NCBI RefSeq assembly: GCF_001562255.1
Contig: NZ_CP014301.1
Coordinates: 5,115,501 to 5,179,500, forward strand
Reading direction: 5' to 3'
Origin: Bosea sp. PAMC 26642
Lineage (GTDB): Bacteria > Pseudomonadota > Alphaproteobacteria > Rhizobiales > Beijerinckiaceae
Length of the DNA: 64,000 nt
This document shows positions 18,786 to 25,976 of this stretch, piece after piece. The position numbers and the translations under genes are program-made. The notes under the pieces are model-generated. The model had not been told where the DNA came from. It made no database searches and was given only the letters and a program-made list of their open reading frames with translations. Numbering within the stretch: position 1 is the first letter of the stretch; every line of letters starts with the position of its first letter.

Positions 18786-19442
18786 TCAGGCGGCTGGCAA
18801 CAAGGCGCGGCAGGCAGCGGCGAGCGAAGCAAGGCCGGTCTCGCTCTGGCCCGTGTAAAACAGGTCCGGATCGGCCATCAGCTCCGCCAGTGTCCGAATG
18901 CCAGCGAGAGTTGTCGGAACGGTCTCGACGACCCGGCCGAGCGCAATCCTCGCGGCATCGCTGGCGGTTTCATGATGCGCCTCCAGAGCGTCGAGGTCGT
19001 GTTTTGAGCGGACCATCTCGACGCGCTGGCGTTCGGCCTCCAGCGCCTCGCGCAGACGCTGCTCTGCGGCCTCCATGCGCTCGACATTCTCAGTCGCGGA
19101 CGCCCCCCGGTTGGGAAGGTTGCGCAGGAAATACGTGATTTCCGCGTTCGATTTGAACGAGAACGGCACGCCGCAGAGTTCGATCTGGAGACAGGGATCC
19201 ATCAGCGCGTTCTCGGCCGCACATGCATTCTCGGCCTCGCAATGCTTGTCCAGCTTTGCGAGCCACGTGGCATCGGCCTCCCGCCAAGCCGAGATGGCGG
19301 CAAAGATCGGGTCATCGGCAGGCGCGGCAGCCGCGACGGCGGCCGGCAGGGTGGCCGAAAGCGCGGCGGCGGAAGCGAGGAAGGCGCGGCGGCTGGACTT
19401 GGGCAAGCCGGTAGCGGCTGCCCCAACGTGTGCGTTGAGCAT
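18786..19442 (-). CDS. Tat-signal hypothetical protein
   Basis: Protein of 218 residues with a twin-arginine leader (SSRRAFLASAAALSATLPAA) and a long, helical, Cys-containing mature region (CEAENACAAEN, CLQIELCGV). It looks exported by Tat, unusual for a phage-like island. First of a same-strand run of four small genes. Function unknown. Confidence 0.65.
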   Translation of the reverse strand: MLNAHVGAAATGLPKSSRRAFLASAAALSATLPAAVAAAAPADDPIFAAISAWREADATWLAKLDKHCEAENACAAENALMDPCLQIELCGVPFSFKSNAEITYFLRNLPNRGASATENVERMEAAEQRLREALEAERQRVEMVRSKHDLDALEAHHETASDAARIALGRVVETVPTTLAGIRTLAELMADPDLFYTGQSETGLASLAAACRALLPAA

Positions 19443-19475
19443 TGAGTATCTCCTGTTGGGTGAGTGGTCAGGCTG

Positions 19476-19709
19476 TCAGGCGGTGCAGTGGATCAGATCG
19501 GCGCGGAGCCAGTTCAGGATGCGCAGGCAGAGCGCCTTGCGGGCGGCGCAGCCCATGGCATTGGCGGCGCGAAGTGCGAGCCGAACGAAAGACTGCGTCA
19601 TCCTGAGGAAATCAGCCCGGACAACGGGCGCGCTGTAGAGCGCGGCGCGGGCGAGCTGATCGCGAGCGGCCTCGATCCAGTAGTTGAAGGTGAGCAGGCG
19701 GAGATCCAT
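19476..19709 (-). CDS. Small hypothetical protein (77 residues)
   Basis: MDLRLLTFNYWIEAARDQLA opens a helical 77-residue protein, 4 bp downstream of the 130-residue gene on the same strand. No domain recognised. The tight spacing supports it. Confidence 0.5.
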   Translation of the reverse strand: MDLRLLTFNYWIEAARDQLARAALYSAPVVRADFLRMTQSFVRLALRAANAMGCAARKALCLRILNWLRADLIHCTA

Positions 19710-19712
19710 CGG

Positions 19713-20105
19713 TCAGGCTCCCATGCTGGACAGGGCAGCGCGCAGGGCATCAGCGCGGGCCGGGTTGAAATGCTGGCGATAGTTCTCGCGCTCGATCTCC
19801 CAGCGGATGGCGTCGGGGTCATTCCCGAAGGACGCCGCGAGCGAGACAGCCTCGGCAGCACGGGCGGTCAGACGAGCGCGGACGGCGATTTCCTGTTCGG
19901 CGGCGCGGCGCAGGCAGAACGCGTCGGCCTTGGCTGCGGCCCATGCCTTCTTGAGGAAGCGGGACATGATGGCGTGTCGGGCGCTGGCCGGCTCGCGGCG
20001 GGCGCGGCTCAGCTGGAGAGCGAACCGGGCCTCGTGATGGGCGCGGCGCATGATGGCGGCGAAGTCGAAGGTGATGCGGGCGGTGTGAATTTGAGCGAGG
20101 AGCAT
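19713..20105 (-). CDS. Hypothetical protein (130 residues) facing the XRE regulator
   Basis: Arg/Ala-rich, fully helical protein starting MLLAQIHTARITFDF. It is the first gene left of the CCTNAGG operator array and is transcribed away from the XRE regulator, so it is probably under that regulator's control. No function seen. Confidence 0.55.
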   Translation of the reverse strand: MLLAQIHTARITFDFAAIMRRAHHEARFALQLSRARREPASARHAIMSRFLKKAWAAAKADAFCLRRAAEQEIAVRARLTARAAEAVSLAASFGNDPDAIRWEIERENYRQHFNPARADALRAALSSMGA

Positions 20106-20134
20106 TTGCTTGCCTTCGGCATGTCTGTATGATG

Positions 20135-20197
20135 CCTCAGGTATAAGTCGCGCCTCAGGGTACTGTCAATCCCTCAGGTATCATTTAATTCCTTAGG
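20135..20197. promoter_or_regulatory. Array of four CCTNAGG operators in a divergent promoter
   Basis: CCTCAGG at 20135, 20153 and 20172 and CCTTAGG at 20191 are each palindromic and spaced 18, 19 and 19 bp, close to two helical turns. The last copy overlaps the AGGG ribosome site of the XRE gene (ATG 20206), and the first is 30 bp from the divergent start at 20105. This is a clear candidate operator array for the adjacent XRE repressor. Confidence 0.72.
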
Positions 20198-20205
20198 GAT
20201 TGATT

Positions 20206-20466
20206 ATGCTGACAAGTGAGCAGATGCGGGCGGCGCGGGCGCTCCTGCGATGGGAGCAGAAGGACGTTGCCAATGCGTCGGGGGTATCCTTGCCGTCCAT
20301 CAAGCGGCTGGAGAGCAAGCCGGGGCCTCTCGCGGCGCAGGATCGAACTGTTGAAGCAATACGTGCGGCGCTTGTATCGGGTGGCGTCGAGTTCATCCCC
20401 GAGAACGGCGGCGGCGCTGGCGTCAGGTTAGCGAAGCGCGCGGATGGTACGATCGGAGAGCACTGA
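20206..20466 (+). CDS. XRE-family helix-turn-helix regulator
   Basis: DNA-binding protein of 86 residues. MLTSEQMRAARALLRWEQKD begins a classic XRE helix-turn-helix (DVANASGVSLPSIKRLES), with a short beta C-terminal tail (GVEFIPENGGGAGVRL). It probably binds the four CCTNAGG sites just upstream and represses both directions. A TTG at 20200 is an alternative start, but the ATG at 20206 is better placed. Its stop overlaps the next start (TGATG). Confidence 0.8.
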   Translation: MLTSEQMRAARALLRWEQKDVANASGVSLPSIKRLESKPGPLAAQDRTVEAIRAALVSGGVEFIPENGGGAGVRLAKRADGTIGEH

Positions 20467-20741
20467 TGGCACGAGCACCGGAAACCGCCGTCTTTGTCAC
20501 TCGCCAGGCAGCGGCCGAGCGTCTGATGATCAGCGTGGATACCTTTGAAACGTGGGTGCGCACCCGCTTCATTCCGGCAGCACACATTAGCAGAGGGCAG
20601 ATTGTGCGATGGCATTGGCCTTCGATCGAAACTGCGCTTGCGACCGAAAAGGAAAATCGGCTGCCAGACCCCTTCATCGAGGCGCTGAAAAACATGCCGC
20701 CGTCGCGAGCGGAAAAGCGTCGCAAGAGGCTTGGTGGCTGA
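20466..20741 (+). CDS. Small helix-turn-helix (excisionase/MerR-like) protein
   Basis: Protein of 91 residues with a winged-helix-like opening (VTRQAAAERLMISVDTFETW) of the sort used by excisionases and AlpA-type regulators. It is coupled to the XRE gene by TGATG. It may serve as recombination directionality factor or as a co-regulator. Confidence 0.6.
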   Translation: MARAPETAVFVTRQAAAERLMISVDTFETWVRTRFIPAAHISRGQIVRWHWPSIETALATEKENRLPDPFIEALKNMPPSRAEKRRKRLGG

Positions 20742-20742
20742 A

Positions 20743-21084
20743 ATGCACACAGCAACCGGAGATTTGTTCGATAGGAGCGCCCCCGCCATCGCAAAGCCCG
20801 GCTCGATCTCGACAGGCTTCAAATACAGTGCGTTGCCAGCGGGCATCGTGGGCGAGGCGCGCGCCGTCGCCAAGCGTATTGTCGATAGCCAGCAGCTTCA
20901 TCTTGAGATGGCGGTAGAGGCCGGCCGCTCGCTCGCCGGCATCAAGGACAAGCTCGGCCACGGCAATTGGCTGCCTTGGCTGGAGCAGGGATGCGGGATC
21001 GATCAGCGCACCGCGCAGCGCTACATGGCGACGGCGGATGCGTTCGGGCAGAAAATTTACAAGCTAAGGCGCCCCACCGCGTGA
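20743..21084 (+). CDS. DUF3102 domain protein
   Basis: Protein of 113 residues from the ATG at 20743 (a GTG at 20731 would overlap the previous gene). The segment HLEMAVEAGRSLAGIKDKLG, followed by GNWLPWLEQGCGIDQRTAQRYM, is the DUF3102 signature found in phages, plasmids and islands. Its role is unknown. Third gene of the XRE operon. Confidence 0.68.
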   Translation: MHTATGDLFDRSAPAIAKPGSISTGFKYSALPAGIVGEARAVAKRIVDSQQLHLEMAVEAGRSLAGIKDKLGHGNWLPWLEQGCGIDQRTAQRYMATADAFGQKIYKLRRPTA

Positions 21085-21111
21085 TGGCGAAGGGCATGCC
21101 GCGTGTTCATG

Positions 21112-22389
21112 CTAGATCAGGCCATTATTCTCGGCTTGATACCTGACCACTTCGGGGCTTACCGTCAGTTCGGCCGCGATATCATCAACCAGATGTTTAG
21201 ATTTTTCGGCGGTCCTGTATCGCAATCGAATGAACGCTTTGGGTGCCATGAGTTCAGCCGCAAAAGCTCTGCTGGCTTGTTGATCTCTTGTCAACGAGTA
21301 GGTTAGCAATTGCGAATTCTGAGCGCTTTCGGCGGTCCAAGCCGCGTATGCGCCTCGGGCCGCAGTAAAACGGCGCTGCTCCTTCCGTGGCTGGATCAGC
21401 CCCAATCTCATCGCAAGATCGTCTCTGATAACCGCGCCGGTTACATCTTCATTGTCTGTCGAAGCGAGCTGGGTCGCCTTCTCCAATTCGATCCCTAGCC
21501 GCTCAAGAAAAGCTGTTCCGCCCTTGGCGTCCGTCTCCGATATCCGGAGACCGTCACGAACGCGCGCAGCTGCGGCGACTCCTCGACGCCAGGCTTCTTG
21601 TGTCAGGATATCGGGCGGCGGCGCTATCGGGGATAGTGGAGCAAGGCTTGCCGGGTCGCTTCTGCCGGCTAGCTCTAGAGCCAGACCGGCCCGGCGTTCC
21701 GCCACTGCGAATGTCTCTGCGGTTGCCGCCAAACAAAGATCCATTGCAACGCGCTCGCCGAGATTCTGGATCGCCTCGGCCAAATGTCCGTCGAGTGTTT
21801 CGTTTTCTGCATATGGAGACAGGCCAAGCGCCCCAACCATCCGGCAATAGGCCTCCTGCTCCGGTTCGGTGGTCGAAATCAACTCAACCATTTCCTGGAG
21901 GGGCGTGCCCGTAAACCCGCGAGAGCCAAGGTGTGTTGACGTAACCGAAATGAATTTCCTCAACTCGGAAACCACCAGCTGGCGGGGGAGGGATGCAAAG
22001 GCGCCGTTGCGAAAACGAACGCCAGCGAATAGAGGTCGGCGCCGACTGGCTCGCATCTCGATCACGTCCCCAACAGGGATGATTTTCAGGTCGGGGAGCG
22101 CGTAGCCATTATCCGCGGCGGGGAAAGCGTGCCTGCTCAGGAAGTCGTCAGAATCGGCCTCGTCTTCATTCTTGCGGGGCTCCCAAAGGAGCGCCCACCA
22201 ATTTAACGCGACCCACTCCGCTAGATAGTATGCCGGGATTTCGAGGCCGTCCGCGCTGGGAGTGTCTTCGCCGGTGTATTCGGTAAGATTTCTGTCCGCG
22301 AGCATCACCTTAAGATGACAAGCGGTCGCGGCCGCGATGTCTCGCGCCTCCACTCTGATCCATCTTGTGTGAACCTTAAAATCGGTCAT
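21112..22389 (-). CDS. Large protein with ImmA/IrrE-like C-terminus lacking HExxH
   Basis: Protein of 425 residues. The C-terminal end (ASRAFAAELMAPKAFI, then DDIAAELTVSPEVVRYQAEN) resembles the region that follows the zinc site in ImmA/IrrE metallopeptidases, but I find no HExxH, so the protease would be inactive or the relation distant. The N-terminal two thirds are not recognised. Its start overlaps the stop of a 135-residue gene (ATGA). A two-gene operon of this form on a mobile element resembles toxin-antitoxin or defence pairs, which is inference only. Confidence 0.6.
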   Translation of the reverse strand: MTDFKVHTRWIRVEARDIAAATACHLKVMLADRNLTEYTGEDTPSADGLEIPAYYLAEWVALNWWALLWEPRKNEDEADSDDFLSRHAFPAADNGYALPDLKIIPVGDVIEMRASRRRPLFAGVRFRNGAFASLPRQLVVSELRKFISVTSTHLGSRGFTGTPLQEMVELISTTEPEQEAYCRMVGALGLSPYAENETLDGHLAEAIQNLGERVAMDLCLAATAETFAVAERRAGLALELAGRSDPASLAPLSPIAPPPDILTQEAWRRGVAAAARVRDGLRISETDAKGGTAFLERLGIELEKATQLASTDNEDVTGAVIRDDLAMRLGLIQPRKEQRRFTAARGAYAAWTAESAQNSQLLTYSLTRDQQASRAFAAELMAPKAFIRLRYRTAEKSKHLVDDIAAELTVSPEVVRYQAENNGLI

Positions 22390-22793
22390 CGGCGAAGCTC
22401 TCTTGGAATGCCGATGCCCTCGACAGGATGTCCGTGATACTCGCCCGCCTTCCGATCTTCGGTTCGAGCTTCATACCACACTTCGCCTTCCTGGTGCCAG
22501 ACATACCTTGGGAAGCCGACTTCAGTCCAAGCGGAAGACACTCTGCCCGCAAATATGGCCGTCCGAATGGCGTTGAGAGCTTCCTGTGTTCGCCAGCGCC
22601 GCTCGCAGTGCATGGCAGGTTTGGGCCGCCATGTAGGACGCTTTCCCGCCTCGGTTGGGCAATGGTACTCGCTAGCAGCATAGCTCGCCCGCTCCGCCGC
22701 CTTGTTTAGGCGGTCAGCTGCGGCGTGGCTCTCGGGCCGGAAAAGCGATTTCTGTTTGTTTGGGAAGCGGGTGGTTTTCTTAGGCCGATGCAT
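22386..22793 (-). CDS. Conserved-looking hypothetical partner of the ImmA/IrrE-like protein
   Basis: Protein of 135 residues from the ATG at 22793 (MHRPKKTTRFPNKQK). The second half (YVWHQEGEVWYEARTEDRK, then GEYHGHPVEGIGIP) looks like a compact beta fold. Coupled by ATGA to the large downstream gene. Family not recognised. Confidence 0.58.
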   Translation of the reverse strand: MHRPKKTTRFPNKQKSLFRPESHAAADRLNKAAERASYAASEYHCPTEAGKRPTWRPKPAMHCERRWRTQEALNAIRTAIFAGRVSSAWTEVGFPRYVWHQEGEVWYEARTEDRKAGEYHGHPVEGIGIPRELRR

Positions 22794-22862
22794 AGATGCC
22801 CCCAGGCTGCTCGCTATTCGAGCAAAACCTAACCGCGCGCGCAATACGCAAGTGGGCGCCCG

Positions 22863-22896
22863 TGCGCGTCAGTGCATGTCGATGCGTGTCAGTGCA
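22863..22896. promoter_or_regulatory. Tandem 14-bp repeats upstream of ribbon-helix-helix gene
   Basis: TGCGCGTCAGTGCA (22863) and TGCGTGTCAGTGCA (22883) repeat 20 bp apart, with a further half-like AATGCAC at 22911. They lie in the divergent interval between the 22793 (minus) and 22977 (plus) starts. Ribbon-helix-helix repressors commonly bind such tandem sites, so autoregulation is likely. Confidence 0.5.
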
Positions 22897-22976
22897 ATCC
22901 AATGCACAACAAATTGAAATCATTGATTTTTATCGGTTAAACGCGCATGATCGAACTCGAATTTCAGGAGGCGTCC

Positions 22977-23162
22977 ATGCATCCATGCCGATCCAAGCGA
23001 GGCAAGCGCACGGCGACCTTGATCTGCGGCGTCGAGCCCGAGCTGAGAGCAGCCGTCGAGGCTGAGGCCGATCGCCGTGACACGTCGCTGTCGAGCACGG
23101 TTCGCGCCCTGATCCGCGTGGCTCTCGCGGCTGGGCGCAACGACCGTTCGGTGTCGGCATGA
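22977..23162 (+). CDS. Ribbon-helix-helix (CopG-like) regulator
   Basis: Basic 61-residue protein. TATLICGVEPELRAAVEAEA gives a strand then helix, and DRRDTSLSSTVRALIRVAL the second helix, the normal ribbon-helix-helix plan. I prefer the ATG at 22977 to 22947, because the fold begins there. Its stop overlaps the next ATG (ATGA), placing it at the head of the phage-gene operon. Confidence 0.62.
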   Translation: MHPCRSKRGKRTATLICGVEPELRAAVEAEADRRDTSLSSTVRALIRVALAAGRNDRSVSA

Positions 23163-23440
23163 GCGGGACCGTCCACGAGTTCGCCGCCGGCCAGCAGGCG
23201 CGGCTCTCAGCGCAATCGCAGAGCCCGCCGCTCCCGATCGAAAAGCACATCGTATCGGCCGCGCTTGCCGCAGAGCGCGTCCGTGCCCTGGCGGCTCAGA
23301 TGCTCCTGGTCCTGCAACACGCCCCCCGCGACGCCGCCATGGTCGATCGCCTGCAAGACGACATCATCGCGGCCTGGTCTGACATTTACGACCACCATGG
23401 CGCCTATCGGGCGGTCATCGAATGCGAAGGACAGGCTTGA
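23159..23440 (+). CDS. Small hypothetical phage-operon protein (93 residues)
   Basis: Helical protein (MSGTVHEFAAGQQARL) coupled to both neighbours by overlapping stop/start codons. Position before the large structural genes suggests a phage morphogenesis or ejection accessory. Not recognised. Confidence 0.52.
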   Translation: MSGTVHEFAAGQQARLSAQSQSPPLPIEKHIVSAALAAERVRALAAQMLLVLQHAPRDAAMVDRLQDDIIAAWSDIYDHHGAYRAVIECEGQA

Positions 23441-25974
23441 TGGCCATCTTCCAGCCCCGCCCGTTTCAGATGCCGAACTTGCGCACCGATTACCGGGCGG
23501 AGAACAGCGCCTTCGCCAATCTCGGGCAGACCCTCGGCGACCTTATCCCGGACATGCGCAAGCAGGATGAGGAAACCCGCAAGCGCGACGAGGAACTGCG
23601 GAAGCGCGAGGAGCGGGCGCGCATCGGCAAGGGCATCGCTGACGGCACGCTGGACCACACCAAGGCTGCGGGCGGTCTAGCGACCCTCGGCGACATGGGC
23701 AATGCGATCGAACTGCTGAGGATGGGCGAGGCGGCGAAGACCCGCACGCTTGGGCAGGAAGCGACGCGGGGCCTGTTCGGCGTCCTCGGTGGTGGAGGTT
23801 TGCTTGGTTCAGATGCATCCGCGCCGGCACCTTCGACAGGATCCGGCCCGGCGTCGCTGATCCAGAACGAGAGCGGTGGACGCTGGAATGCCGAGAACAA
23901 CGCGGTAGGAGCAGGAGGCCAGCGCGGTCACTTCGGGCGCATCCAATTTGGACAGGCCCGCTTGCAGGAAGCCCAGGACGCCGGGGCGATTCCGCCTGGC
24001 ACGACGCCGCGCGCATTTATGGCCTCGCCGGAGCTTCAGCAGAGCGCAGAGCGCTGGCACTGGAACGATATCGATCTGACCATCAAGGCGAACGGCTATG
24101 ACCGTCTTGTCGGCCAGCCGATCAACGGTGTGCCGGTCACGATCGACGGCTTGCGCGCCGTCGCCCATCTCGGCGGCAAGGAAGGGATGCGCAAGTTCGT
24201 CGAGAGCGGCGGCGCGTACAATGCCCGCGACGAAAACGGCACGTCGCTGATGGACTACTTTAGCCGCCACGGCGGCCAGCGCTCTCGGGTTGCGCAAGGT
24301 GATCCGGACATGCCCGCAGCCGGCGCGACGCCCGCCCTGATGGACGGCGGTCAGTCCGGGTTTGCGGTCCCCGGTTCTCCTCCCATGGACGGCCGGACTT
24401 TCAACGGTATTCAGGACGGTCAGCGCCTCGATCCGACTTTCCAGAGCGAGGGAGCCACTCAGCCGTGGATGAATACGGCGCTCGGCAAGCCCCGCGTTCC
24501 CGACAGCGCCAGCAACGACCCGATGCCGCCTTCGCGCCCCTACGACCTCGGCGCCGATCTGCCGGCCCGTGGGGCAGTCCCGGCCATCGGCCAAATGCCG
24601 AATGCGGGGCCGGCTCAGCCCGACTATTCAAACGCGAACGACGCCGGAGCCCGTCAGCTTCTGGTCCAGAGCGAGGAGCAGCGTCGCGGTCAGTCGCCCG
24701 CTCCGGCCTCGGGCGTATTCGCGATGACGCCTGGCGCCGAGCGGTCGGGGCGGGCTCTGGAACAGGCGCCGCAGAACCCTGCCGCCTCGCGTCCGGCGCA
24801 GCCCTCGTTCGCCGATCGTCCGGCCATGGGCGCGACCCCGGCCCAAGGTCAGGGCTATGCACCGCAAGGCGCTCCGCCTCCGGTCGCTCCGGCTCCTGCT
24901 CAGCCCGTCGCGCCGGTCCCAAGCGCAGAGATGCCGCGCCCGACCAACCGCGAGGAAGCCAAGGAGTATCACGCGACCCGGCAGATGGAGGCAGCGAAGG
25001 GCAAGGCAAACCAGATCGCGACTGCGCTCGCCAACCCCAACCTGCCTGCCAACGCTCGCGCCGTCGGCGAGATATTCCTGAAGGAAGCGCTTGAGGCCTC
25101 CAAGGTGCCCGACAGCGTGAAGGAATATCTTTATGCCAAGTCCATGGGCTGGACGACCGCGAAGGGTCCCAACGAGTACGCTCGCGAGAAGACCAAGACG
25201 ACGCCGGCCGAGGAGGTCGAGGGTCGCAAGGGCGGAGCGGCCGCAGCAGGGCTGAAGCCGGGCGATGCCGGGTATCAGGGCTATGTCCTGACCGGCAAGA
25301 TGCCGCGCGAGGACATGGGGCCGCTGACCGCGACGGACAAGAAAGCCATCCTCGATGCCGACGAGGGCGTGCTCGCGGCCAACACGGCAATCGACGCGCT
25401 TAAGACCGCGAAGAAGCTCTCGCCTCAGGCTCTCGGCGGTTGGGGCGCCAGCGGCAAAGCATCGGTTGCGAACAACCTGCCGGATTGGATGGTGCCTGAT
25501 CGGCTTATCGGCAGCCCTCAGCAGGGCGAGTCCACGGCTGAACTTGAGAACGTGGTGACGAGCCAGGCGCTTGCGCAGCTCAAGTCCATCTTTGGATCTG
25601 CCCCGACCGAGGGCGAGCGCAAGATCCTGCTCGATATCCAAGGCTCGATCGGCCAGCCCGACAACGTCCGTCAGAAGATCTACGACAGGGGCATCGCCAT
25701 GGCTGAGAAGCGTCTTGGCTTCAGCCAGCAGCGCGCAGACGAGCTTCGCGGCGGCGGGTTCTACAAGCCCGGCAGCGGCCAGGGCCGGCAGCAGGGCGGA
25801 ATGACCCAGCCCGCTCCCCAGCAGGCCCAGCCCCAGGCCCAGCAGCCGCAGCAGCGCCAGACCGTCGCGGCTCCTGCGCAGGCGATCGAGTTCCTGCGCG
25901 CCAATCCCGGCGCCCGTCAGGAGTTCGATGCGAAGTATGGACAGGGCGCTTCGGCGTCTGTGCTGGGGCGATAG
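23440..25974 (+). CDS. Large phage internal-virion/ejection-like protein with lytic transglycosylase-like region
   Basis: Protein of 844 residues from the ATG that overlaps the previous stop. After an N-terminal coiled-coil rich in KRDEELRKREER comes a segment with SLT-like features (LIQNESGGRWNAENN with the candidate catalytic Glu, then HFGRIQFGQARLQEAQ). A long Pro/Ala/Gln-rich linker and helical C-terminal domains follow. This plan fits podovirus-type internal or ejection proteins that breach the cell wall during DNA entry. Exact family not identified. Confidence 0.6.
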   Translation: MAIFQPRPFQMPNLRTDYRAENSAFANLGQTLGDLIPDMRKQDEETRKRDEELRKREERARIGKGIADGTLDHTKAAGGLATLGDMGNAIELLRMGEAAKTRTLGQEATRGLFGVLGGGGLLGSDASAPAPSTGSGPASLIQNESGGRWNAENNAVGAGGQRGHFGRIQFGQARLQEAQDAGAIPPGTTPRAFMASPELQQSAERWHWNDIDLTIKANGYDRLVGQPINGVPVTIDGLRAVAHLGGKEGMRKFVESGGAYNARDENGTSLMDYFSRHGGQRSRVAQGDPDMPAAGATPALMDGGQSGFAVPGSPPMDGRTFNGIQDGQRLDPTFQSEGATQPWMNTALGKPRVPDSASNDPMPPSRPYDLGADLPARGAVPAIGQMPNAGPAQPDYSNANDAGARQLLVQSEEQRRGQSPAPASGVFAMTPGAERSGRALEQAPQNPAASRPAQPSFADRPAMGATPAQGQGYAPQGAPPPVAPAPAQPVAPVPSAEMPRPTNREEAKEYHATRQMEAAKGKANQIATALANPNLPANARAVGEIFLKEALEASKVPDSVKEYLYAKSMGWTTAKGPNEYAREKTKTTPAEEVEGRKGGAAAAGLKPGDAGYQGYVLTGKMPREDMGPLTATDKKAILDADEGVLAANTAIDALKTAKKLSPQALGGWGASGKASVANNLPDWMVPDRLIGSPQQGESTAELENVVTSQALAQLKSIFGSAPTEGERKILLDIQGSIGQPDNVRQKIYDRGIAMAEKRLGFSQQRADELRGGGFYKPGSGQGRQQGGMTQPAPQQAQPQAQQPQQRQTVAAPAQAIEFLRANPGARQEFDAKYGQGASASVLGR

Positions 25975-25976
25975 CG

